From assembly GCA_949319575.1 (NCBI GenBank), contig CASGHD010000047.1, forward strand, positions 1 to 35,899: a stretch of DNA of 35,899 nucleotides. The letters are read 5' to 3'. Below the pieces are notes generated by a model that saw only the letters and a list, made by a program, of their open reading frames with translations, was not told the DNA's origin and made no database searches. This stretch comes from an uncultured Anaerolineales bacterium (GTDB lineage Bacteria > Chloroflexota > Anaerolineae > Anaerolineales > Villigracilaceae). A program made the translations under genes and the position numbers. Shown here piece after piece: positions 16,185-23,952 of this stretch. The first letter of the stretch is position 1. Each line of letters opens with the position of its first letter.

Positions 16185-17615
16185 ATGCCAAAGCCAAAGG
16201 CTGGGGATCATTTTGAAAGTCTCTTTGAATACGCTCCCATTTCGTTATGGGAACAGGATTACAGCGGGATAAAAAGTTTCCTCGACAAGTTGCGCGCGAG
16301 CGGGGTCGCAAATTTGGATACGTTTCTCAATGAACATCCTGAAGAAATTGATAAAACTCTTAGGCTGATAAAAGTAACTCACGTCAACCGCGAAACGTTG
16401 AATCTATTCGGCGCAAAAACTGAAAAGGAGTTGCTCGCCAATCTCGACAAAATGTTCCGCGACGAGATGCGCGCGCACTGGCGTTCGGAGTTGACGGCGT
16501 TGTGGAACGGCGAGTTCAACTGGTCGGGGGACGGAGTCAACTATCGTCTGGATGGCGAAGCGCTCGACATCCGTTTGCATTGGCGCATTTTGCCCGAATG
16601 TGAATCCACGTGGGAATGTGTGCTGGTGGCGATCGAAAATATCACCGCGTTGAAACAGGCTGAAAAACGGTTCCGTAATTTGTTCGAGTACGCGCCGATC
16701 TCGCTGTGGGAGGAAGACTATTCGGCGATCAAAAAGGAATTCGACTCGTTGCGCGCGCAAGGCGTGACGGACCTGCGAACGCATCTCAATTCGGACACTC
16801 AGTCTGTTCGCCGCTTCATGGGTATGATCCGCGTCCTCGACGTGAACCGCAAAACGCTCAGCCTGTTCGAGGCGATGGACAAAGACTCATTACTTGCCAA
16901 TCTTGGAAAAATTTTCCGCGACAGCATGGGCGAACATTTCAAAAACGAACTCGTGGATATGTGGGAAGGAAAAACGTACTACGAGCGCGAGGGGATCAAT
17001 TATTCATTGACGGGTGAATCCGTGAACGTGCATCTGCATTGGACGTTGATGCCCGGGCACGAAAACGATTTCGATTGGGTGCTGGTGGCGTTGCAGGATG
17101 TGACCGCGCGCAAGAAAGCGGAGGAATACCTGCGCTACCTCGGCACGCACGATGTGATGACCGGCTTGTACAACCGCGCATTCTTCGAGGAGACCTTGCA
17201 AGACCTCGAAGCGAGCCGCAAAGATCCGATCAGTTTCATCATTGTAGATTTGAACGGGCTGAAATTAGCAAACGATTCGTTCGGTCACAGCGCCGGGGAT
17301 AAATTGATCCGCCGCACAGCCGAGGTGTTGAAAGCCAGCATCGAAAACGGGACGATCCCCGCGCGCATCGGCGGCGACGAGTTCATCCTCATCATGCCGG
17401 GCGCCAACGAACAGGCGGCAAAGGACATGGTCGAGCGCGTGGAATCGCTGGTGATGATGAACAACAAATGTTATCGCGAACCCGAATTAAGCGTGGCTGT
17501 TGGAGCATCCACCAGCGCGCCGGGATTCTCGTTGTTGAAATTCATCAGCCTTGCCGACGATGAGATGTATAAAAACAAGGGCATCCATCATCGCCGCCGC
17601 AGGGATGACGCTTAA
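16185..17615 (+). CDS. Diguanylate cyclase with duplicated PAS-like sensor
   Basis: A 476-residue cytoplasmic protein with no membrane segment. Residues about 12-158 and 164-309 are two copies of the same sensor module, each opening FEYAPISLWE(Q/E)DYS and ending with an LVAxxxVTA/ITA linker; they match so well that an internal duplication is clear. The GGDEF domain (about 317-470) has LNGLKLANDSFGHSAGDKL and the active-site GGDEF at 396-400, so cyclic-di-GMP synthesis is expected. The RxxD product-inhibition site is replaced by ENGT (387-390). GGAG lies 7 nt before the ATG. It converges with the Nudix gene, whose stop is one base away. Confidence 0.92.
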   Translation: MPKPKAGDHFESLFEYAPISLWEQDYSGIKSFLDKLRASGVANLDTFLNEHPEEIDKTLRLIKVTHVNRETLNLFGAKTEKELLANLDKMFRDEMRAHWRSELTALWNGEFNWSGDGVNYRLDGEALDIRLHWRILPECESTWECVLVAIENITALKQAEKRFRNLFEYAPISLWEEDYSAIKKEFDSLRAQGVTDLRTHLNSDTQSVRRFMGMIRVLDVNRKTLSLFEAMDKDSLLANLGKIFRDSMGEHFKNELVDMWEGKTYYEREGINYSLTGESVNVHLHWTLMPGHENDFDWVLVALQDVTARKKAEEYLRYLGTHDVMTGLYNRAFFEETLQDLEASRKDPISFIIVDLNGLKLANDSFGHSAGDKLIRRTAEVLKASIENGTIPARIGGDEFILIMPGANEQAAKDMVERVESLVMMNNKCYREPELSVAVGASTSAPGFSLLKFISLADDEMYKNKGIHHRRRRDDA

Positions 17616-17616
17616 G

Positions 17617-18042
17617 CTATAGTTTGTATTCGTCGAACGGAATCCCTCTTTGATGATTCGCCAGCGCCTGCTTCACGTAGGGGATGATGTTCATCGGCAA
17701 GGCGTTCACATCCACCCAGCGCAGCTCATCGCATTTATCGGGCTCGGCATTGAACGGCTCGCCCTCCCATTGATTGACCACGACAAAGAAATCAACTCGC
17801 TCGTCATCCTCGATGCGGTGCATGACAGTGGAAAATGTCATGTCGCTTAACTGGATTTTGACACCCGCTTCCTCCTCCCCTTCGCGCGCCGCGGCTTCCA
17901 TCACCGTTTCTCCCCCGTCCAAATGCCCGGCAGGGACGCTGTATTCGCCGTCCCGAAACCCCGTGTTGAATCGACGCAACAATAAAACTTGATCTTCTCG
18001 AAAGAAAAATAAATGCACAGTAACGGGGAAGCGGACACGCAT
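17617..18042 (-). CDS. Nudix hydrolase
   Basis: A 141-residue enzyme with a full Nudix box, GHLDGGETVMEAAAREGEEEAGV (Gx5Ex7REUxEExGU, residues about 39-61), which coordinates Mg for hydrolysis of nucleoside diphosphate derivatives. The substrate is not evident; candidates are oxidised dNTPs or nucleotide sugars, as in other short stand-alone Nudix proteins. The start ATG at 18042 has GGA about 9 nt upstream and an A/T-rich region before it. It is a single gene between two convergent or tandem units, with a GACGATAGAC-family palindrome upstream. Confidence 0.9.
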   Translation of the reverse strand: MRVRFPVTVHLFFFREDQVLLLRRFNTGFRDGEYSVPAGHLDGGETVMEAAAREGEEEAGVKIQLSDMTFSTVMHRIEDDERVDFFVVVNQWEGEPFNAEPDKCDELRWVDVNALPMNIIPYVKQALANHQRGIPFDEYKL

Positions 18043-18071
18043 GGGTTATGATCCTTGATATTGCTTATTAT

Positions 18072-18127
18072 GATTGACCATAGACGATAGACCATGGATG
18101 ACGGTCTACAGCCTATTGTCCACGGTC
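18072..18127. repeat. Intergenic palindrome, GACGATAGAC family, copy 3
   Basis: GATTGACCATAGACGATAGACCATGG faces CCTATTGTCCACGGTC. It fills the gap between adenosine deaminase and the Nudix gene. Confidence 0.75.
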
Positions 18128-18139
18128 ATACAACAAAAC

Positions 18140-19153
18140 TTATTGGAAGTGTCTCTCCCACACTCTCTTCTTCTCAATATCTGGAATAAACGACGCTTCA
18201 TACGCATTGCGATTACACACGGCTATATCGTCCATGCTCATGCCGAGAACTTCATGCGCGATGCGGTATTCGTTGTTGAGGTTCGTTTCCAACACTTCGG
18301 GGTCGTCGGAGTTGATGGTCACTTTCACGCCGAGGTCGAATAATTTCTTGAGCGGATGCTCTTCGATAGTTCGAACCGAATTGGTCAGATAATTACTCCA
18401 CGGATTGACCTCGAGCGTGATGCCGCGTTCTTTGATGAGTTCTACAACCTGCATGTCTTCAATCGCATGGATCCCATGTCCGATTCGGTCGGGGCTGGCG
18501 AGTTCAATCGTCTCTTTGACGAACGACGCGGGCGAATCTTCGCCTGTGTGGATGGTGACTTTCAAGCCTGCGTCTTTGGCTTTCATAATCGAGGGGACGA
18601 AATCACGCAGCGGAAAATCCCGTTCGCTGTCGGCGAGGTCAACGGCGGGGATGTGTTGCCTGTGTCGAATCGCCCAGTCCACAGTTTTGACGCAGGATGC
18701 GGGTCCCAAACTCCGCGAGGTGATGGCGATGTAGCAGATCGCCATGTCGAATTCATTTTCGGCGCGGGCTTTGGCGCGGAGCAATCCTTCGAGGCAGGCG
18801 TCCCAATCTACGTTGTGTCCGCTGAACGCCCAATCGGGTGAGAAGCGGACTTCGAACAACTTGATATTTTGCTTTGCCGAGTCTTCGAACAACTCCCACG
18901 CAATCCGCTCGACGACTTTTGGCGAGGTGATGCTGTTCTGAAAAATTCCGAACGCTTTCAACACGGTTTCCAAATCGCGCAGTTGATCGTAGACTTTGAC
19001 ATGCCTGTCCAACTCGTCCGCTTGATACGAGGGAAGTTTCAGGTTATGTTCTTTGGCAACATCAATGATCGTCTGCGTGCGGATCGCGCCTTCGAGGTGG
19101 ATGTGGATTTCAGTTTTGGGAAGGTCGTTGTATTTGGGATCGAAGTTTTTCAT
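18140..19153 (-). CDS. add: Adenosine deaminase
   Basis: A 337-residue amidohydrolase that deaminates adenosine (or a related aminopurine or modified nucleoside) to the inosine form. KTEIHIHLEGA holds the HxH zinc ligands; IHTGEDS (catalytic Glu), IGHGIHAIED (zinc His) and INSDDPEVL (zinc and catalytic Asp) are the remaining signature motifs. The ATG at 19153 has AAAGGATT 4 nt upstream. A longer frame to 19234 translates the GACGATGG repeat and is rejected. Subfamily members act on adenine or on futalosine-type substrates, so the exact substrate is not certain. Confidence 0.88.
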   Translation of the reverse strand: MKNFDPKYNDLPKTEIHIHLEGAIRTQTIIDVAKEHNLKLPSYQADELDRHVKVYDQLRDLETVLKAFGIFQNSITSPKVVERIAWELFEDSAKQNIKLFEVRFSPDWAFSGHNVDWDACLEGLLRAKARAENEFDMAICYIAITSRSLGPASCVKTVDWAIRHRQHIPAVDLADSERDFPLRDFVPSIMKAKDAGLKVTIHTGEDSPASFVKETIELASPDRIGHGIHAIEDMQVVELIKERGITLEVNPWSNYLTNSVRTIEEHPLKKLFDLGVKVTINSDDPEVLETNLNNEYRIAHEVLGMSMDDIAVCNRNAYEASFIPDIEKKRVWERHFQ

Positions 19154-19166
19154 GGGCAATCCTTTT

Positions 19167-19256
19167 GACAATGGACGATAGACGATAGACGATGGACGAT
19201 GGACGATGGACGATGGACAGTGAATCATCGTCAATAGCCTGCGTCCATAGTCGTTG
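19167..19256. repeat. Intergenic palindrome with tandem GGACGAT(A/G)GAC(G) units, copy 4
   Basis: ATGGACGATAGACGATAGACGATGGACGATGGACGATGGACGATGGACAG is an array of 7- to 10-nt words, followed by a short right arm (AATAGCCTGCGTCCATAGTC). It is the longest left arm of this family in the window and lies in the divergent region between adenosine deaminase and the selenoprotein candidate. Confidence 0.8.
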
Positions 19257-19359
19257 TATTTTACCCCGCCATGTTCAACGCGGCGATGCGAGGCTTCGTC
19301 AAAGTAAGATATGCGGCGGGAGACAAGTCTATGCGTTGGATTAAACCAGAAAGGTAAAC

Positions 19360-19968
19360 ATGGATTTCAAACTGACCATCTTCTCCGATTACATCTGACC
19401 ATGGTGCTATGTCGGCCAGGGTGTGGTCGAGAGGTTGAAAGAAGAATACCAAGTGGACGTGGAGTGGCGTCCGTTCTATTTGTATTTCGATACGCCGCCT
19501 GAAGGAAGAGAACTGCCCGAACATGTGACGCGCGCCCGCGCCAACGGTTCGGAGGAGCGGCTGGCTTCCATCGCTGGGATGTATGGGATACCATTTCGCT
19601 CGACGGACCGGGTCTACAACACGCGCCTCGCCCACGAAGCGACGGAATATGCGCGCGCGCATGGCGCGGGAAGCGAGTTTCACAAAATTATTTTTCGCAA
19701 AGTGTATGCGGAGGGATGTGACCCGAGTCAATGGGAAACGCTTCGCTCGGCGGCGGAGGAAGCAGGCTTGAACGCGGACGAAATGCAGCGCGAGGTGGAA
19801 AGCGAAAAATACACGGCGGACGTGGCGGATAAAGTGCGCTGGGCGTATCAGATCGGCGTGACGGGTGTGCCAACGTATGTGATCAACGACCGTTACGCGA
19901 TTGTCGGCGCGCAGCCGTATGAAGTTTTCAAGGACGCGCTGGAGAAGATATTGAAAGAAAAGAATTGA
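19360..19968 (+). CDS. FrnE/DsbA-family thiol oxidoreductase, candidate selenoprotein (in-frame UGA at codon 13)
   Basis: An ATG at 19360 with AGAAAGGT 4 nt upstream opens MDFKLTIFSDYI, then TGA (19396-19398), then PWCYVGQGVVERLKEEY and an uninterrupted frame to a TGA at 19966-19968: 202 residues if the first UGA is read. Family members carry CPWC at this point (SDxxCPWCYIG), so the UGA stands exactly at the first active-site Cys, giving Sec-Pro-Trp-Cys. The rest of the thioredoxin-like fold is intact, with the cis-Pro loop TGVPTYVI near residue 172. Thirteen nt after the UGA, TCGGCC / GGTCGA (19412-19417 and 19425-19430) form a 6-bp stem with the loop AGGGTGT, in the position and style of a bacterial SECIS. 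Conventional gene calling would start at a Met-like codon at 19423 and lose the active site. The alternative is a one-base nonsense mutation of TGC/TGT. No sel genes are in the window. Confidence 0.82.
19396..19430 (+). promoter_or_regulatory. Candidate bacterial SECIS element (recoded UGA plus stem-loop)
   Basis: UGA at 19396-19398, 13-nt spacer, stem UCGGCC/GGUCGA (one G-U pair), 7-nt loop AGGGUGU containing GGU, comparable with the loop of the E. coli fdhF SECIS. The hairpin lies wholly within the coding frame, as bacterial SECIS elements do. Confidence 0.65.
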
Positions 19969-20083
19969 TTACCTTACACTTTCAAAATCGGGACGCTGAT
20001 TCACGCTGAAAACGCAGATTTTTCTTTTTGAATCAGCGAAATCAGCGTTTTTCAGCGTCCAAAAAGGCTTGTGTAAGGTAATC
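19967..20083. repeat. MITE-like element with 13-bp terminal inverted repeats, copy 1
   Basis: GATTACCTTACAC (19967-19979) and GTGTAAGGTAATC (20071-20083) are exact inverted ends. Between them lies an inner imperfect hairpin, GGGACGCTGATTCACGCTGAAAACGCAGATTTTTC / TGAATCAGCG..AATCAGCG..TTTTTCAGCGTCC. The left end overlaps the stop codon of the selenoprotein candidate. A related element is at 32473-32581, and an inner-hairpin-only copy is at 30068-30135. No target duplication is seen. Confidence 0.8.
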
Positions 20084-20166
20084 GGAGAAAAGAACTAAAT
20101 TCGCCGATTCATAAAGAAAGAAAATCTGCGGCTGTAGCGCAAACTGCCGGCGTTAGAGAACATCGG

Positions 20167-21147
20167 CTACGCCAGCGGGGGCGACAACGGTTCTTTCGGC
20201 ACGGAGCGCAGGTCGTTCTCGATTGCCGCGAGCAATAACTGAATCCCCAGCAGGACCGAAAGCGTCGGGAGCATCACCGTCCCGGTAGGCGCGGGGATGT
20301 TGAGACTCGCGTATTGAATCCATTTGACGATGCCGAAGATCAAACCAAAAAGAAATAACGGGGTCCCGACCAGAACGTAAACGCTTCCCATTGTGAAATC
20401 GTAAATGAAGTTCTTGAGAACGATGCGTTTGACGAGGGTACGGAATAACCTCGGCGGAAATTGAAACAGGATGCGATGGATGAGCATGTTCGAGACCTCG
20501 CTGCGGTAACGCGCGGGCATGGGAACATCCTTCACCACCGCGCCGAGCAGGTACAGATTCGCCAGCATCGAAGTTTCAAAATAATAACTTTTGTCAATCC
20601 GCTTCAACGGCAGTTGTGACAAAACATCGGAACGGATGGCGACGAATCCATTGGTTGGGTCGAAGAGATTCCAGTAGCCCGTTGCGGCTTTGGAGAGAAA
20701 ACCCAGCCCCATGTTCCCGATACGGCGGATGAGCGGCATTTGTTGCAGAGACTGAAAATCGCGGAAGCGATTCCCCTTTGTGTAATCTGCCTGACCATGG
20801 ATCAACGGCGCGATCATTTCGGGCATGTGCGATGTGTCCATCTGCCCGTCGCCGTCCACTTTGACGACGATCTGCGCGCCGAGTTCGAGGGCTTTGCGGA
20901 ATCCCGTCACCATCGCGCCGCCCACGCCTTGATTGGACTCGTGACGGATCAACAAAATGCGATTGTCTTTTTTTGCGGCTGCCGCGACGACAGCAGAAGT
21001 TGAATCAGGCGAGGCGTCATCCACGACGATGATGTGCTTGATGTATTTTGGAATCCCATGCAAGACGGATTGAATCTCCCTCTCCACGCGGTAGCAGGGA
21101 ACGACGACAGCGATGTTGTATTTTTGAAAGTTGGGAGTGGATGGCAT
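20167..21147 (-). CDS. Family 2 glycosyltransferase, dolichyl-phosphate-mannose-synthase-like, membrane-anchored
   Basis: A 326-residue GT-A enzyme. VVVPCYRVEREIQSVL, IIVVDDASPDST and VVKVDGDGQMD (DxD-type) are the nucleotide-sugar and metal motifs of GT2, and the FDPTNGFVAIRSDVL segment is typical of DPM1/GtrB-like members. Two hydrophobic stretches near residues 258-278 and 290-315 form a C-terminal membrane hairpin. Members move a hexose onto undecaprenyl or dolichyl phosphate; donor and acceptor cannot be decided here. No strong ribosome site precedes the ATG. It is convergent to the selenoprotein candidate, with a repeat between them. Confidence 0.88.
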   Translation of the reverse strand: MPSTPNFQKYNIAVVVPCYRVEREIQSVLHGIPKYIKHIIVVDDASPDSTSAVVAAAAKKDNRILLIRHESNQGVGGAMVTGFRKALELGAQIVVKVDGDGQMDTSHMPEMIAPLIHGQADYTKGNRFRDFQSLQQMPLIRRIGNMGLGFLSKAATGYWNLFDPTNGFVAIRSDVLSQLPLKRIDKSYYFETSMLANLYLLGAVVKDVPMPARYRSEVSNMLIHRILFQFPPRLFRTLVKRIVLKNFIYDFTMGSVYVLVGTPLFLFGLIFGIVKWIQYASLNIPAPTGTVMLPTLSVLLGIQLLLAAIENDLRSVPKEPLSPPLA

Positions 21148-21201
21148 TTAAAGTGGACTATCTATTTTGGGTGAGATGCTGATGCGCTTGAAGAAATTCT
21201 T

Positions 21202-21268
21202 TGCCACTGATTTCACGAATTCACACGGATTATTTTTAATCAGTGAAAATCCGTGAAATCTGTGGCTG
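21202..21268. repeat. Intergenic palindrome, GCCAC(T/G)GATTnCACGGATT family, copy 1
   Basis: TTTGCCACTGATTTCACGAATTCACACGGATTA pairs imperfectly with AAAATCCGTGAAATCTGTGGCT. Related copies are at 23475-23540 and, in degraded form, 32177-32305. Confidence 0.7.
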
Positions 21269-21295
21269 AGGTCTTCGCTCTCTTGGCGGTAAACA

Positions 21296-22963
21296 TCATT
21301 CCACCGAAATAATAAACTGATAATGTTCCTGCCCGCCCTCTTGCACTTCGATGTCTTGTTCGCTATATTTTCCGCGCATCACATCGGCGATGCGATTGGC
21401 TTCGGCGCGAGGCAGATCCTGTCCGGAATAAAATGTGATGAGTTCATGCTCCGCCGCGTTCGCTTTTTCGAGGAAGAGCGCGACGGCTTCTTCGACCGAG
21501 TTTGACGAAGCCACCAGTTTGCCGTCGAGTAACGCGATCACCTGACCTTCTTTCACATTCACGCCGTCAATCTCCACGTTGCGGACCGCGACGGTGATGT
21601 CGCCGGTCTTGACGGCGGCGAGGGCTTTGATCATTTTCTCCGCAACCGAATCAACCTCCCCGTCGGGTTGAAGCGAGAGCATCGCCGTGAGTCCCTGCGG
21701 AACGGAGCGCGTCGGCACCACCGCGACTTGTTTCACCGTCACATCCTTTGCTTGATTCGCCGCCATGACGATGTTTTTGTTGTTGGGCAAAATAATGACT
21801 TTGTCGGTGGGCAGGTCTTCGAACGATTTCAAAATATCCTGCGTGGAGGGGTTCATCGTTTGCCCGCCTTTGACGACCGCCGCCGCGCCGAGGCTGGCGA
21901 AGATGCGGCTCAAACCGTCGCCCGGCGAAACGACCACCACCGCGATCTGACCGGGTTCGACCGGCGCGAACGCGATCGCGCTCGATTTACTTTTTTGAAT
22001 GTCGTCCATTTGCGCGAGCAAATTTTCCATCGCCACTTTTGTGATCGTGCCAAGCCCCATGATGTAATCAATGGGTTCGTATCTTTTTTCGAGCGGCACG
22101 TGAATGTGCATACGATACATGCCCTCGCCTTCGCCCACTTGAATGGACGTGCCCATCTCTTCGAGCCGCCCGTAAAATTTTTGCAAATCGAAATTCGTGG
22201 GCGGCATAAAATCCACAACCACTTCGTAATCTTGTCCCTCTTCCACTTCATCGAGCGCGCCCTGCAAGTTCATCGCCGAGATCGGCTGCACGCTCATCAA
22301 CGGCGCTTCGAGCGACTCGCCGTAGACATGGCGCAACATTCCCTCCAAAATAAAAAACAAACCTTTGCCGCCTGAATCAACGACGCCGGCTTGTTTAAGA
22401 AGAGGCAGGAGATCGGGAGTCCGCTGGACGGCTTCGTCCGCCGCTCTCACCGCCACTTCAAGGATGGAGATCGCGTCACTCGTGGACTGGAGGGCGGCTT
22501 CCGTTGCGTCAGCCACTCCGCGTATGACGGTGAGAATCGTCCCCTCCACCGGCTTGACCACGCCTTTGTATGCCGTGTCGCGCGCTTCGGCGAATCCTTT
22601 GGCAAGCGACTCGCCGTCCAATGTTTCGCGCTCATGCACCGCGCGCGCAAACCCGCGCCAAATTTGCGAAAGGATGACTCCCGAATTGCCGCGCGCGCCC
22701 ATCAACGCGCCTTTTGCCACCCCCGCCGCCATCTCGCTGACTTTGCGGTGACTCGAATCTTTGATCTCGTTCCAAGCGGATTGCATGGTGAGAGTCATGT
22801 TCGTGCCGGTGTCGCCGTCTGGCACGGGGAACACATTCAACGCGTTGACGGTCTGCTGGTTGACGCGCAGCCAGATCATGCCGGCCTCCACCAGCCGCTT
22901 CATGGATTGTCCATTGATGGTTTTTTTACGCAATTGTTCGACGCGCTCAGTATCCACAGCCAT
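21296..22963 (-). CDS. DAK2-domain protein (FakA/YloV family)
   Basis: A 555-residue protein. The N-terminal DAK2 kinase domain (about 10-205) has NALNVFPVPDGDTGTNM (ATP/Mg-binding DGDTG) and GARGNSGVILSQI, the family hallmarks. The middle and C-terminal parts (GEGEGMYRMHIHVP, VVVSPGDGLSRIFASLGA, IILPNNKNIVMAANQA) match the YloV/FakA architecture. In Staphylococcus, FakA phosphorylates fatty acids delivered by FakB; no DegV/FakB gene is in this window. AGGAG lies about 8 nt before the ATG. It directly follows the Gls24 gene, and rpmB is divergent just beyond, reproducing the rpmB-yloU-yloV neighbourhood of Firmicutes. Confidence 0.9.
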   Translation of the reverse strand: MAVDTERVEQLRKKTINGQSMKRLVEAGMIWLRVNQQTVNALNVFPVPDGDTGTNMTLTMQSAWNEIKDSSHRKVSEMAAGVAKGALMGARGNSGVILSQIWRGFARAVHERETLDGESLAKGFAEARDTAYKGVVKPVEGTILTVIRGVADATEAALQSTSDAISILEVAVRAADEAVQRTPDLLPLLKQAGVVDSGGKGLFFILEGMLRHVYGESLEAPLMSVQPISAMNLQGALDEVEEGQDYEVVVDFMPPTNFDLQKFYGRLEEMGTSIQVGEGEGMYRMHIHVPLEKRYEPIDYIMGLGTITKVAMENLLAQMDDIQKSKSSAIAFAPVEPGQIAVVVVSPGDGLSRIFASLGAAAVVKGGQTMNPSTQDILKSFEDLPTDKVIILPNNKNIVMAANQAKDVTVKQVAVVPTRSVPQGLTAMLSLQPDGEVDSVAEKMIKALAAVKTGDITVAVRNVEIDGVNVKEGQVIALLDGKLVASSNSVEEAVALFLEKANAAEHELITFYSGQDLPRAEANRIADVMRGKYSEQDIEVQEGGQEHYQFIISVE

Positions 22964-23060
22964 AAACGATTCTCCTGTTTGCCCGCCGATCTTCGCAAAT
23001 CCACGCGAATGTTTTTCAATTCGCGCAGAGTAGTGTGGATTAGCGGACTGCTTTTCCTCT

Positions 23061-23417
23061 TTAGTCGGTGTTGCTCACGCGCAGTCCCGCCACGTGGACG
23101 TTGACCGAATTCACTTTCAAGCCGAGCGCCTTCTCCACATGAAAGCGAACCGTGTTTGCCACGCTTTCCGCCACACTGCTGATGCGCGTGCCGTATTCGA
23201 TGATGATGTGGATCTCGATGTCAATATCCTCGCCGTTGTATTTCACTGTGATACCGCGCGAGGGGTCGCGCGTGATGGACTTCATCAACCCATCCGCGAG
23301 GTTGCGCGCTGCCAGCCCCACCACACCATACGATTCGAGCGTGGCTTGGCAGGCAATCGTCGCTACCGCGTTCGGGGAGACGTGGATGCCTCCCAATGTT
23401 GTCGTGTCTTCGCCCAT
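23061..23417 (-). CDS. Asp23/Gls24 family protein (YloU-like)
   Basis: A 118-residue protein with the Gls24 core: GGIHVSPNAVATIACQATLESYGVVGLA, then a DIDIEIHIIIEYGTRISSVAESVANTVRFHVEKALGLKVNSVNVHVAGL segment that is the alkaline-shock protein signature. The family is a cytoplasmic or membrane-proximal scaffold linked to cell-envelope stress; its biochemical role is not settled. I start it at the ATG at 23417, preceded by AGAGGT with a 4-nt spacer. An upstream frame to 23510 translates a palindrome (23475-23540) and is rejected. It forms a two-gene unit with the DAK2 gene 97 bp downstream. Confidence 0.9.
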   Translation of the reverse strand: MGEDTTTLGGIHVSPNAVATIACQATLESYGVVGLAARNLADGLMKSITRDPSRGITVKYNGEDIDIEIHIIIEYGTRISSVAESVANTVRFHVEKALGLKVNSVNVHVAGLRVSNTD

Positions 23418-23474
23418 GGATACCTCTGCTTCTATTTTAACCTGAGTTTTGGTGAAATTGTGGGAATAAAACCT

Positions 23475-23540
23475 CAGCCACGGATTACACGGATTCTCAC
23501 AGAAAAACAAAGATCGGTGTAAATCCGTGAAATCTGTGGC
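23475..23540. repeat. Intergenic palindrome, GCCACGGATTACACGGATT family, copy 2
   Basis: AGCCACGGATTACACGGATTCTCACAG faces GTGTAAATCCGTGAAATCTGTGGC. It sits between the divergent Gls24 and rpmB genes, just upstream of the rpmB promoter. Confidence 0.7.
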
Positions 23541-23572
23541 AAAAGGTTTTTACGTTCGGCATCGCAAATGGC

Positions 23573-23601
23573 TTGCCTGCCATTAAGTCACGTGGTAAAA
23601 T
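23573..23601 (+). promoter_or_regulatory. Promoter of rpmB
   Basis: TTGCCT (23573-23578), 17-bp spacer, TAAAAT (23596-23601). This gives a leader of about 55 nt before the rpmB ATG. Confidence 0.5.
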
Positions 23602-23661
23602 GCCGTGCCTTCAACAGGGCAGATGTATCGGAATTATAGCAAGGAAAGGAAACAGTACGTC

Positions 23662-23847
23662 ATGGCTAAGTGTGCAAACTGCGGAAAGTCCACCACCTTC
23701 GGGCACAGTCGCTCGTTCTCTCAGCGCGCCACCAACCGCAAGTTCAAACCCAACCTCCAGAAGACCATCGTGATGGAAAAGGGTCGCGTGGTTCGCAAGG
23801 TGTTATGCACCAAGTGCATCAAGGCGATGGGCAAGTCGGTCGCGTAA
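23662..23847 (+). CDS. rpmB: 50S ribosomal protein L28 (zinc-binding form)
   Basis: A 61-residue basic protein of the large ribosomal subunit. MAKCANCGKSTTFGHSRSFSQRATNRKFKPN is the standard L28 opening. Two CxxC pairs (CANC at 4-7 and CTKC near residue 51) mark the zinc-containing (C+) version. The ATG at 23662 has AGGA 11 nt upstream; a longer frame to 23605 would add 19 residues absent from L28. It is divergent from Gls24/DAK2 and ends in a clear terminator. Confidence 0.97.
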   Translation: MAKCANCGKSTTFGHSRSFSQRATNRKFKPNLQKTIVMEKGRVVRKVLCTKCIKAMGKSVA

Positions 23848-23869
23848 GGATTTATCCCCGCAACAAGAG

Positions 23870-23893
23870 TCACGGCATTTGCCGTGATTTTTT
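23870..23893 (+). terminator. Intrinsic terminator of rpmB
   Basis: TCACGGC - ATTT - GCCGTGA followed by TTTTTTG: a 7-bp perfect stem, tetraloop and six T residues, 22 nt after the rpmB stop. Confidence 0.9.
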
Positions 23894-23904
23894 GTTTTAA
23901 GCGC

Positions 23905-23952
23905 CAATACGCAGTACGCAATACGAAGTACTGCTTACTACGTACTGCGTAA
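23905..23952. repeat. TACGCAGTACGCAATACG palindromic word tract
   Basis: AATACGCAGTACGCAATACGAAGTACTGC faces TACTACGTACTGCGTAAT. It lies between the convergent rpmB and rpe genes and overlaps the last codons of rpe. Confidence 0.55.

Noticed and set aside
19170-19220. Tandem GGACGATGGACGATAG units as a possible CRISPR array
   Set aside because: The units are 7-10 nt, directly adjacent and without spacers; no cas genes are near. It is one arm of a palindromic repeat.
19396-19398. Simple pseudogene reading of the FrnE-like gene
   Set aside because: Only one TGA is present, exactly at an active-site Cys, with intact coding on both sides and a suitably placed hairpin; kept as a selenoprotein candidate, with pseudogene as the stated alternative.
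23605-23661. Extended N-terminus of ribosomal protein L28
   Set aside because: The extra 19 residues do not occur in L28, and a ribosome site precedes the internal ATG at 23662.
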